DNA of 64,000 nt from Roseibium sp. (GTDB lineage: Bacteria; Pseudomonadota; Alphaproteobacteria; Rhizobiales; Stappiaceae): positions 53,650-117,649 of the forward strand of contig JAEPNV010000016.1 of assembly GCA_017643215.1 (NCBI GenBank), given 5' to 3'. Position 1 is the stretch's first letter, and each line of letters opens with the position of its first letter. The notes below the pieces were generated by a model. The model saw only the letters and a list, made by a program, of their open reading frames with translations. It made no database searches and was not told the DNA's origin. The translations under genes and the position numbers were made by a program. This document shows, in pieces, positions 8,873 to 16,747 of this stretch.

Positions 8873-9880
8873 ATGAAAAAGCGGCCAACCATTCTCGATG
8901 TTGCCCGGCACGCGGGCGTGTCCAAATCCACCGTTTCCCTGGTTCTTCAGAACTCACCGGTGGTCAGGGACACGACACGGCGCGACGTCGAGAAGGCCAT
9001 GGCGGCGCTGAACTATGTCTACAACCGATCGGCTGCCGGTCTGCGCGGGGCGGCAACAGATCTCATCGGTCTCATCATCAACGACCTGAGGAACCCGTTC
9101 TTCACCGAATTCGCCGCGAGCGCGCAGATGGCCTTTGCCCGCAAGGGCTATTCAACGGTCATCGCCAACACGGATGAGGATCCGGACATTCAGGTTCAGG
9201 TGATCGATTCCATGATCGAGCACGGCGTATCGGCCTTCGTCATCTCGCCGGCCTATGACGCGACACCAGCCGCGTTTGAACGCATCGAGCGGGCCGGCAT
9301 CCCCGCCATGCAAGTGCTCAGGCAAATCGATCCGCGCACGGACGTGTTTCCGTTCGCCTCACTCGACTATGCCACAGGCGGCGCGGTGGCCACCCAGCAT
9401 TTGATCGACCTCGGGTGCCGGCACATTGCCTTCATCGGCGGGCTGGAGGACCGGCCGATCACGCTGGAACGCCGGTCCGGCTACAACCAGGTGATGGCCG
9501 AGCATCAATTCAAGACGACGCATCTGCCCGGGCGCCCGTCGCGGGCCTTTGGCCGGGACGCCGCTCTGGAGCTGAACTCGCACCACAAGAGCATCAATGC
9601 CGTCGTTTGCTTTAGCGATCTCGTTGCCCTCGGCATGCTGGCCGGTTTCGCGGAAATCGGAGTTCAAGTCGGATCGGACTTCCGGATCGTCGGATTTGAC
9701 GATATTGAGGAGTGTTCGCTGGTCTATCCCCGGCTCAGCTCGGTGCGGTGCAATACCGCGCTGTTCGGCGAGGACACCGCCAACGCCATGCTGGATTGGA
9801 TCGTCGACGACAAACGCCCGCCGGATACACAGCGCTACAAAGTGGACCTGATTGCCCGGCAATCCAGCCTGGGCGCTTAA
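8873..9880 (+). CDS. LacI family transcriptional regulator
   Basis: A 335-residue repressor. The N-terminal helix-turn-helix and hinge are clear (TILDVARHAGVSKSTVS, residues 5-21), followed by a periplasmic-binding-protein-like effector domain with LIGLIINDLRNPFF and a C-terminal IVGFDDIEE. It starts 5 bases after the DUF993 stop, inside the catabolic operon. It probably represses this cluster and is released by the sugar or an intermediate. Its operator is expected upstream of the binding-protein gene, outside the window. Confidence 0.94.
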   Translation: MKKRPTILDVARHAGVSKSTVSLVLQNSPVVRDTTRRDVEKAMAALNYVYNRSAAGLRGAATDLIGLIINDLRNPFFTEFAASAQMAFARKGYSTVIANTDEDPDIQVQVIDSMIEHGVSAFVISPAYDATPAAFERIERAGIPAMQVLRQIDPRTDVFPFASLDYATGGAVATQHLIDLGCRHIAFIGGLEDRPITLERRSGYNQVMAEHQFKTTHLPGRPSRAFGRDAALELNSHHKSINAVVCFSDLVALGMLAGFAEIGVQVGSDFRIVGFDDIEECSLVYPRLSSVRCNTALFGEDTANAMLDWIVDDKRPPDTQRYKVDLIARQSSLGA

Positions 9881-9892
9881 GAGAAAACCAGC

Positions 9893-11149
9893 ATGTCACC
9901 AAACAACTTTCTGCGCGGACTTTTCGACAAAGCCGTCGCCGCCGCCGACCCGATGATCTGTGTGCCGGCGGCGCTTCCCGCCAAACCGCCGGGGCGGGTC
10001 GTCGTTGTCGGGGCCGGCAAAGCATCGGCGCGGATGGCCGAGGCGGTCGAAAGCACCTGGGGCCCGTGCGAGGGTCTGGTGATCACGCGTTACGGTTATG
10101 GCCGGCCTTGCACTGGAATCGAGATCGTCGAAGCCGCGCATCCGGTCCCCGATGAACCCGGTCTTGCCGCGACCCGGCGGATGCTTGCGCTTCTGGACGG
10201 CCTTGGCGCAGAGGATCACGTTCTGGCGCTGATTTCCGGCGGCGCATCGGCGCTGCTCGTTCAACCGGCAGGTGACATCACGCTCGCGGAAAAGCAAAAG
10301 ATCAACGCCGACCTTCTGGCGTCCGGTGCCCCGATTGACGCCATGAACACCGTCCGCAAGCATCTCAGCCGTGTGAAGGGCGGACAGCTCGCGGCGGCCG
10401 CGTATCCGGCGCCCATGACATCGCTGATCATTTCGGACGTCGCCGGTGACGATCCGGCCTTTATCGCCTCCGGCCCGACGGTCGGCGACAGCACGACGCC
10501 AGCGGATGCCCGAGATATTCTGGAGCGCTACGGCATTTCGATGCCCGCTTCGGTGGCGGCAGTTCTGTCCACAGCAACCGGTGTGCTTCCACCGGAGGCC
10601 CGGGAATTGTCCAAGGTCGAGAACGCGGTGGTCGCCGCGCCGTCGCAATCGCTGGACAAGGCCGCCGAACAGGCCCGAAGCGCCGGCTGCACCGTGGAAA
10701 TCCTCGGCGACGCGATTGAGGGCGAAGCCCGGGACGTGGCCGCTGACCAGGCGCGCCGGGCGCTGGAGATCAGGTCCCGGCGCCAGCCGGGCGATGCCCC
10801 GCATCTTCTTTTGTCCGGCGGCGAATGCACCGTCACCCGGCGCGGCGACGGAACTGGAGGGCCGAATGCCGAATTCGCGTTGTCATTGGCCTTGGCGCTC
10901 AACGGCCAGCCTGACATTCATGCCCTTGCTTGCGACACCGACGGGGTCGACGGCGCCGCGGAAGTCGCGGGCGCTTTAGTCGGGCCCGATACGCTTGCCC
11001 GCGCCCGAACGCACACCATCCACGCGGCGTCAATGCTGGACCGGAACGACAGCCATACGTTTTTTCAAAAGCTGGGCGATCAGGTGATCACCGGCCCGAC
11101 GCTCACAAACGTCAATGATTTCCGGGCCATCCTGATTGGCGCGGTCTGA
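9893..11149 (+). CDS. Glycerate 2-kinase (GckA/MOFRL family)
   Basis: A 418-residue enzyme of the DUF4147/MOFRL two-domain family that phosphorylates D-glycerate to 2-phosphoglycerate. It shows VVVGAGKASARMAEAVE near the start, the LISGGASALL loop, LSGGECTVT, and the MOFRL C-terminus with TGPTLTNVNDFRAIL. It starts 12 bases after the LacI gene. Its presence suggests that the imported compound is finally split to glycerate or a precursor such as hydroxypyruvate or tartronate semialdehyde. Confidence 0.92.
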   Translation: MSPNNFLRGLFDKAVAAADPMICVPAALPAKPPGRVVVVGAGKASARMAEAVESTWGPCEGLVITRYGYGRPCTGIEIVEAAHPVPDEPGLAATRRMLALLDGLGAEDHVLALISGGASALLVQPAGDITLAEKQKINADLLASGAPIDAMNTVRKHLSRVKGGQLAAAAYPAPMTSLIISDVAGDDPAFIASGPTVGDSTTPADARDILERYGISMPASVAAVLSTATGVLPPEARELSKVENAVVAAPSQSLDKAAEQARSAGCTVEILGDAIEGEARDVAADQARRALEIRSRRQPGDAPHLLLSGGECTVTRRGDGTGGPNAEFALSLALALNGQPDIHALACDTDGVDGAAEVAGALVGPDTLARARTHTIHAASMLDRNDSHTFFQKLGDQVITGPTLTNVNDFRAILIGAV

Positions 11150-11150
11150 T

Positions 11151-11753
11151 ATGCGGGATATCGACCGTTTCCTTCAAACCACGAATGCCATCATTTTCGA
11201 CTGCGACGGCACATTGGTCGACACGCCGCGCCTTTATGCACCGGCGTGGCAGGACGCTTTCGGATCCATCGGGATCGATATGCCACTTGCCTGGTATCAC
11301 AGCCGCGCCGGCATGTCGGAGGATGTCCTGATGGATGATTTCGAACACGATCACGGTGTCCGGCTTGATCGCGCACAGGTGGTGCGCGCCATGCGCGGTG
11401 CGTTCTTGGCCCGTGTTGCCAACGTTGAGGAAATTGCGCCGATCGCCAACATTGCGCGGCGGCATCACGGCACCCTCCCGATGGCGGTGGCGTCGGGCGG
11501 ACCGGCCGGTCTGGTCGCCGCCTCCTTGCGCCACGCTGGCCTTGTCGATCTTTTCGCGGCTGTCGTGACGATCGACGACGTCGCGCATCCCAAGCCAGCC
11601 CCGGATCTCTTTCACGAAGCCGCACGAAGACTTGGCGTGGATCCTGGCGACTGCCTTGTCTTTGAAGACAGTCCGAAAGGGTTGATCGCCGCAAGGCGCG
11701 CAGGCATGCAGGTGATCGACGTCCGCTCCTTGCTGGAGCCTGCGAAACTGTAA
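11151..11753 (+). CDS. HAD superfamily hydrolase (phosphatase/phosphoglucomutase-like)
   Basis: A 200-residue HAD protein. Motif I is FDCDGTLVD with the nucleophile Asp, a Ser/Thr motif II lies in AVASGGPAG, the motif III Lys is in HPKPAPD, and motif IV is FEDSPKG. The helical cap after motif I places it with beta-phosphoglucomutase and phosphoglycolate-type phosphatases. The ATG follows the kinase stop by one base; the in-frame TTG 15 bases earlier is less likely. It is the last + gene of the cluster and probably dephosphorylates a sugar phosphate. Confidence 0.9.
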   Translation: MRDIDRFLQTTNAIIFDCDGTLVDTPRLYAPAWQDAFGSIGIDMPLAWYHSRAGMSEDVLMDDFEHDHGVRLDRAQVVRAMRGAFLARVANVEEIAPIANIARRHHGTLPMAVASGGPAGLVAASLRHAGLVDLFAAVVTIDDVAHPKPAPDLFHEAARRLGVDPGDCLVFEDSPKGLIAARRAGMQVIDVRSLLEPAKL

Positions 11754-11823
11754 ATCCCAACAGGATGCGCCTTGAACGGAAACAATTGTTTGGAATTGCG
11801 CGCAGAGCCGCCAGACCGTCCGT

Positions 11824-14040
11824 TCACCGCAGAAGCCGATCCCGCGCCACCGCGTCCTGGAAGAGCGTGCCCTGGGCAAGAAAACAGCCGATCTCCGCCA
11901 GATACTCGGCTTCGGCTTCCGTCTCCACGCCGGTCGCGATCACGGTCAGGTCAAGGCTGTGGGAGAGATCGACAATCGCCCTGACAATCAGCCTTTGCTG
12001 GCGCTGCGAACACAGACCGCCGATAAATGAACGGTCAATCTTGATGGTGTCGAGGGGATAATCGCGAATGTGGGTCAAGGACGCGAAACCGGCGCCGAAG
12101 TCGTCGAGAGCAATCGACATGCCGGCGTCCATCAACTTGCGAAGTTCCACCTTGAAGGCGCCGGCATCCTCATTGACCAGCATGTTCTCGCCGATTTCCA
12201 AACGGATCGAGGCCGGATCAAGGCCGGCCTCCGCCAATGCCGCGCGCGTGCGCCGGGCGAAGTTTTCGATCTGGAACCAATACTCGGAGATGTTGATGCT
12301 GATGATGCCGGGATCTCGGCCATCAGCATGCCACGACGCCAGGTCGCGGAAAACACATTGCGATACGGATCTATCGATCGTGCGGGCGCTTTCGGGATCT
12401 TCGAACGCGGCGCCAAAATCGTCCGGCCCGATCAATGCCCCATCGGAAGTTCGAATACGGACCAGCGCCTCCGCCCCAATCCGTTGACGCGAGCGAATGT
12501 CAACAATCGGCTGGTAGTAAGCCTCGATCCGACCGGCGAGATGGGCTTCGCGGACGCTGTTCACGGCGGACCGGCGTTCATTGAATATGTGCTTCAGGCC
12601 ATCATTGTAGAACAAGGCCATGCCGCGGCCAGACCGTTTGGCCTTGTAGAGCGCCATATCCGCGCATCTGAGCAACCCGTCCGGTTCATTCGAATCCTGG
12701 GGCGCGCAGGCCATGCCGATCGACGCGCCGACATAGACCTTGTCCTCGTTGTAAAACAGCGGCCGTTTCAATCTGGCGATCATGGCATCCGCGAACTGGC
12801 GCAGTTCCACCAGCGGTTCGCCGCCGTCGTGGTCCACGCGTTTCAAGATCGCAAATTCATCACCCGCCAGCCGCGCGCAGAATGCATCATCACCGGCCAG
12901 ATCCCTCATGCGCTCGGCCACAACTTGAATGACCCGGTCGCCGGCGGCATGGCCGAGGCTGTCATTGATCAGCTTGAAGCCGTCCAGATCGATCAGGACC
13001 AGGGCCACGCCCTTTTGTGCCCGTGTTGCCCGGCCCAGTTCCTCTTCCAAATGACGGTTAAACGATTCACGGTTCGCCAGGCCAGACAGGTTGTCGAAAT
13101 GGGCGGCCCGCCACAACGATTGGGCATTTTCATGCTGGGTGGTAATGTCCTGCATCACGCCATGGATAAGTGTGCTGCCATCTGCAGCATCGGTTAGGTC
13201 GCCCGTAACCCGCACACGGCGTTTTCGGCCTTGCGCGGTTATGAAATCCGTTTCCACGAGTGTGGAGCATTTGGTTTTAAAGTCGGCCTTTATCTGGGTC
13301 AGCACGCGCTTTCGCTCGTTCGCCGGGAAATGGTGCAGCGCCTCCCGCAACGTGGGCGGTGTCCCAATCGGCAGGCCATGCAACCGGAACAACTGGTCAG
13401 ACCAATAGGTCTCGCCCGTGTCCCGGTCTACCTTGAACGCGCCAAGCCCGGCCATCTGCTCGACCTGCTGCAAGAGCTGGTGCTGCTCGGTCAGTTCCAG
13501 GTGCTGTTTCCTGGCCTTGTCCTCGGCCAATCGGATGAGCACCTTTCGCTGGTGTCCCCGCAACAGACCCTCGGCCACCTTCGCCAGATGGGTCAGTTGT
13601 TCGAGCTGCACCGGCGTCGGTTGGCGCGGGAACGTGTCGATGATACACAGGCTACCGATATTGTGCCGGCCGTCTAGGCTCAAAGGGTATCCGGCATAAA
13701 ACCGAATGTTTGGCTCGCCGCGAACCAGCGGATTATCGGCGAACCGCCGATCCTGCGTGGCGTCCGATACCACAAAGACGTCATTACCCGTGATCGTGTG
13801 TGCACAAAACGCCGAGCACCGGTCGGTGGTTTCCAGATCGATCCCGACACGAGCCTTGAACCATTGATGGTCTTCTTCCATCAGTGACAGGAGAGCGATT
13901 GGCACGTGAAAAATCGTGCTGAGCAGCTCAACAATGGAATCAAATTCCACTTCCGGACCGGTGCCCACACATTCCAGAGCCCGAAGCGCCTGCAAACGCC
14001 CGGGTTCATCGGCCGGCAAAGGGTAACCCCTTGAGCCCAT
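11824..14040 (-). CDS. GAF-PAS-GGDEF-EAL cyclic-di-GMP signalling protein
   Basis: A 738-residue protein with a GAF domain (about 34-160), a PAS domain (about 195-300), GGDEF (about 310-480) and EAL (about 490-738). The GGDEF signature is AGDEF (392-396), and no RxxD inhibitory site lies at the expected spacing before it. The EAL motif is intact (GAEALVRI) and the loop reads DDFGAGFASL, which favours phosphodiesterase activity, possibly with the GGDEF domain as a GTP sensor. No membrane segment is visible. ATG 14040 has AGGGTGA upstream and is preferred to an in-frame TTG at 14073. Confidence 0.92.
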   Translation of the reverse strand: MGSRGYPLPADEPGRLQALRALECVGTGPEVEFDSIVELLSTIFHVPIALLSLMEEDHQWFKARVGIDLETTDRCSAFCAHTITGNDVFVVSDATQDRRFADNPLVRGEPNIRFYAGYPLSLDGRHNIGSLCIIDTFPRQPTPVQLEQLTHLAKVAEGLLRGHQRKVLIRLAEDKARKQHLELTEQHQLLQQVEQMAGLGAFKVDRDTGETYWSDQLFRLHGLPIGTPPTLREALHHFPANERKRVLTQIKADFKTKCSTLVETDFITAQGRKRRVRVTGDLTDAADGSTLIHGVMQDITTQHENAQSLWRAAHFDNLSGLANRESFNRHLEEELGRATRAQKGVALVLIDLDGFKLINDSLGHAAGDRVIQVVAERMRDLAGDDAFCARLAGDEFAILKRVDHDGGEPLVELRQFADAMIARLKRPLFYNEDKVYVGASIGMACAPQDSNEPDGLLRCADMALYKAKRSGRGMALFYNDGLKHIFNERRSAVNSVREAHLAGRIEAYYQPIVDIRSRQRIGAEALVRIRTSDGALIGPDDFGAAFEDPESARTIDRSVSQCVFRDLASWHADGRDPGIISINISEYWFQIENFARRTRAALAEAGLDPASIRLEIGENMLVNEDAGAFKVELRKLMDAGMSIALDDFGAGFASLTHIRDYPLDTIKIDRSFIGGLCSQRQQRLIVRAIVDLSHSLDLTVIATGVETEAEAEYLAEIGCFLAQGTLFQDAVARDRLLR

Positions 14041-14064
14041 AATGATCTTCACCCTGCTCACGGC

Positions 14065-14089
14065 CCATATCAATTGATTATTAATATGG
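14065..14089. promoter_or_regulatory. AT-rich dyad upstream of the GGDEF-EAL gene
   Basis: CCATAT-N13-ATATGG with perfect 6-bp arms, containing the 10-bp palindrome ATCAATTGAT. It lies 25-49 bases upstream of ATG 14040 in an AT-rich stretch that differs from the GC-rich surroundings. It could be an operator. No regulator is identified. Confidence 0.35.
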
Positions 14090-14140
14090 CAAAATTCAGT
14101 AATATTTTACAATGAAGACTTTCACCACTGTCTGTTTCAA

Positions 14141-14347
14141 CTACTTTTCTTCAATTTTTTTGGAGGCGGCGTCGATGCTGGCGGCCAGCACGCCGGGATC
14201 GTCAATCTGATTGGCGAGAATGAGGATCAGCCGCGCATTCAATGCATCGCTTTGGGCTTTGGTCAGCCCCTCATGGGCGGCCAACAGCTTTGCGTAAAAC
14301 TCGTCCGGTTGGCGAAGATTAGGCTCAAATGTGATCTCATTGGGCAT
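14141..14347 (-). CDS. DUF2783 domain protein
   Basis: A small protein of 68 residues starting MPNEITFEPN. The core PDEFYAKLLAAHEGLTKAQ and the following ARLILILANQI match DUF2783, a short family habitually encoded beside flavin monooxygenases of aromatic pathways. The ATG at 14347 lies 11 bases inside the end of the monooxygenase gene, with GGAAGGA upstream. Two earlier in-frame ATGs (14356, 14365) are possible. Its role is unknown; a helper or stability factor for the monooxygenase is a reasonable guess. Confidence 0.8.
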   Translation of the reverse strand: MPNEITFEPNLRQPDEFYAKLLAAHEGLTKAQSDALNARLILILANQIDDPGVLAASIDAASKKIEEK

Positions 14348-15959
14348 GCTCGCCATTCCTTCCAATCAACCGGGCCAGGGCCGCTTGAACATCGATCTCG
14401 TTGAAGCGCAGCCAGCGCGCGCCGACATGCTGATCCGGCCGGATGAGATAGACCGCGTTCTTCGCAGATCCAAGATATCGCTCTGCCAGCATGGGATTAA
14501 GCGCCTGGTCGGAAATGGATATCCCGCGCACCCTTACACCATGGACCGTCATGTTTTGCGGCACATCGACGCCGAAGCCCAGCAAGACAAAGCCGGTGCC
14601 CAGCCGGTTCAACATCCAATCCTCATCGAGCGGGGCATCAGCCGCAGGAGCGCCCGGCCGCGTCCGGCGCGGCAAAGCCGGATCGTCCGGACCGTTCAGC
14701 GGCGAGCCGTCATAGGTGCTTGGCAGCGACAACCGGCCGGAGTTCACCAGCGGCCGGGCAAAATCGAAGTGCTCCGCGAGGTCGAGCACCGCGTCGCGGA
14801 AGATGCGGCTGATCTCGGATTTCGGCGTGATGAAATCGGTCGAACGGCTCGAATTCAGGATGTTCTCGTCGGCTGCGTAAATGCGTTCGGCGTCATAGCT
14901 GTCGAGCAACGTCTCGGGTGCCGTGCCATTCAAGATCAGTTTGAGCTTCCAGGCCAGATTGTCTGCATCCTGGAAACCGGAATTGGCACCGCGGGCCCCA
15001 AAGGGCGACACCTGATGGGCGCTGTCACCAGCAAAGATCACGCGCCCATGGCGGAATTTTTCCATCCGCCGGCACTGAAACGTGTAGATCGAGACCCATT
15101 CCAGTTCGAACTCGACATCCTCGCCGAGCATCTGTTTCAGACGCGGGATGACCTTTTCCGGCCGCTTTTCCTCTTCCTTGTCGATGTCCCATCCAAGCTG
15201 GAGGTCGATCCGCCAGACGCCGTCCGGCTGTTTGTGCAACAAGGCCGACTGGCCCTTGTTGAACGGGGGGTCGAACCAGAACCAGCGCTCGGTCGGAAAA
15301 TCCGCCTTCATGATGACATCGGCGATCAGGAAATTGTCCTCAAACACCCGGCCAACAAAATCGAGCCCAAGCATGTGCCGGGTCGGAGAGCCGGCGCCGT
15401 CGCAGGCGATCAGCCAGTCGGCCTCCAGCTCATAGGCGCCATCGCGGGTGTCGATGGTCAGGTGTGTGTGGTCTACCTTTCGCTCCAGCGCGGTGACGGT
15501 GTTGCCGCCCCGGATCTCCACAGGTTTGCCCGCGGTCTGCAAGGCCCGGATCCGCTCGACCAGATAGAGTTCGCAATAATACTGCTGAAGATTGATGAAG
15601 GCCGGACGCTTGTGGCCCTGCTCCGGCAGGAGATTGAACTCATAGACCTGGCGGTCGCCGAAAAACACCTTGCCAAGGTTCCATACGACACCCTTGTCGA
15701 CGAACATGTCGCCGCAGCCGAGCCGGTCCATGATTTCAAGCGATCGTTTGGCAAAACAGATCGCGCGGGAACCGAAACTCACCTTGTCGTTGTCGTCCAG
15801 CACCAGCACCGGAACATCCGACTGGGCAAGGTCGATGGCGAGCGCCAATCCGACCGGGCCCGCCCCGATGATCACCACCGGATGGCGCACCGGCACGGCG
15901 GCGCGCTGGTCGGGCGAGGACTGATAGGGATAGAGCGGCGTTTCAAACAATTTGGTCAT
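14337..15959 (-). CDS. FAD-dependent aromatic monooxygenase (PheA/TfdB/MhpA family)
   Basis: A 540-residue class A flavin monooxygenase. FAD motifs are VIIGAGPVGLALAIDLAQ near residue 28 and the GD motif FAGDSAHQVSPFGARGANSG. The C-terminal roughly 150 residues fit the thioredoxin-like tail of phenol hydroxylase relatives. It would hydroxylate an aromatic ring using NAD(P)H and O2. It is coupled with the DUF2783 gene and lies on the same strand as the homogentisate operon, from which the toxin-antitoxin pair separates it. A 3-hydroxyphenylacetate-type substrate is conceivable but unproven. Confidence 0.88.
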   Translation of the reverse strand: MTKLFETPLYPYQSSPDQRAAVPVRHPVVIIGAGPVGLALAIDLAQSDVPVLVLDDNDKVSFGSRAICFAKRSLEIMDRLGCGDMFVDKGVVWNLGKVFFGDRQVYEFNLLPEQGHKRPAFINLQQYYCELYLVERIRALQTAGKPVEIRGGNTVTALERKVDHTHLTIDTRDGAYELEADWLIACDGAGSPTRHMLGLDFVGRVFEDNFLIADVIMKADFPTERWFWFDPPFNKGQSALLHKQPDGVWRIDLQLGWDIDKEEEKRPEKVIPRLKQMLGEDVEFELEWVSIYTFQCRRMEKFRHGRVIFAGDSAHQVSPFGARGANSGFQDADNLAWKLKLILNGTAPETLLDSYDAERIYAADENILNSSRSTDFITPKSEISRIFRDAVLDLAEHFDFARPLVNSGRLSLPSTYDGSPLNGPDDPALPRRTRPGAPAADAPLDEDWMLNRLGTGFVLLGFGVDVPQNMTVHGVRVRGISISDQALNPMLAERYLGSAKNAVYLIRPDQHVGARWLRFNEIDVQAALARLIGRNGEHAQ

Positions 15960-16049
15960 CTGGCCCTCCCAAGCCAGTGTGTCCGGGCCGGTGTACTTAA
16001 GCCAATAACGGACCGGTCGAATTGCGATTTCTCGAAAAATGACCTAAAT

Positions 16050-16059
16050 TATGGCCATA
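16050..16059. promoter_or_regulatory. Palindrome upstream of antitoxin gene, likely TA operator
   Basis: TATGGCCATA is a perfect 10-bp palindrome, 26 bases before the antitoxin ATG and at a plausible -10 position. Antitoxins of the Phd/YefM type commonly repress their own promoter by binding such short palindromes. This assignment is inferred from position and symmetry. Confidence 0.4.
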
Positions 16060-16084
16060 TTCTCCAATCCGAGGAGCAGGCACG

Positions 16085-16345
16085 ATGGACGAGCACAAGC
16101 GTGCCAGTGCGGTGATCACCGTTTCGGTCGCCGAGGCCAAGGCCCGTTTTTCCGAACTTCTGAAAAAGGCCGCGGCGGGCGCGGAAATCCATGTCACCAA
16201 GCACGGCAATCCATACGTCAAGCTGGGTCCGGACCTGCCTGAAAAACCGAAACTGCCTAGGCTCGGTGCGTTTGAACACGTCGAATTGCATATGCCCGAC
16301 GACTGGGACGAGTTGGGTCCTGAGTGGGATCCATACGTAAAATGA
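16085..16345 (+). CDS. Type II antitoxin, Phd/YefM family
   Basis: An 86-residue protein with an N-terminal ITVSVAEAKARFSELLKKAAAGAE segment typical of Phd/YefM DNA-binding antitoxins, then HVTKHGNPYVKL. The acidic C-terminal tail (DDWDELGPEWDPY) would wrap the toxin. The ATG has GAGGAG upstream. It overlaps the PIN toxin gene by 4 bases (ATGA). Both genes point against all their neighbours, suggesting separate acquisition. Confidence 0.9.
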   Translation: MDEHKRASAVITVSVAEAKARFSELLKKAAAGAEIHVTKHGNPYVKLGPDLPEKPKLPRLGAFEHVELHMPDDWDELGPEWDPYVK

Positions 16346-16719
16346 GCTGTTGTTTCCTGGCGGACACCCATGTGCTGCTTTGGGCCTTGCACAACGACGC
16401 CCGGCTGGAAAAGCACCATGCCGAACTGGTCGGGAACACCGAAAATACGATCTTTGCGAGTTTCGCATCCATTTGGGAGATCGCCATAAAAGTCAGCCGC
16501 GGTAAACTCAGCACGGTTTCCAACGTACCGGCGGCACTTGAGGTTAGCGGTTTCACGCTTCTTCCGATTGCGCTTGAACACATTGATGTCGTTCGTGGGC
16601 TTCCGGACATCCACCGCGACCCGTTCGACCGCATGCTGATCGCGCAGGCCAGGATGGAGGGTTTCAAGATCCTCACCGTCGACCCGGCCTTCCGCGCCTA
16701 TGATGTCGAAGTGCTCTGA
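16342..16719 (+). CDS. PIN domain toxin (VapC-like ribonuclease)
   Basis: A 125-residue PIN domain protein. The first acidic residue is in LADTHVLLWAL, a conserved Glu is in SFASIWEIAIK, and the third acidic cluster is HRDPFDRMLIAQA, followed by ILTVDPAF. Together these form the Mg-binding site of PIN RNases. ATG 16342 overlaps the antitoxin stop; the in-frame GTG 18 bases upstream is less likely. It is predicted to cleave RNA when free of its antitoxin. Confidence 0.9.
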   Translation: MSCCFLADTHVLLWALHNDARLEKHHAELVGNTENTIFASFASIWEIAIKVSRGKLSTVSNVPAALEVSGFTLLPIALEHIDVVRGLPDIHRDPFDRMLIAQARMEGFKILTVDPAFRAYDVEVL

Positions 16720-16747
16720 CATCCGTCCCACCCCGGTGTCCATCAAG

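Noticed and set aside
14331..16115. 594-codon open frame on the + strand
   Set aside because: Antisense to the flavin monooxygenase, whose FAD motifs are unambiguous. The frame has no recognisable motif.
16050..16719. Prophage or integrative element around the toxin-antitoxin pair
   Set aside because: No integrase, phage gene, tRNA or attachment repeats flank it; only the two-gene module is foreign-looking.
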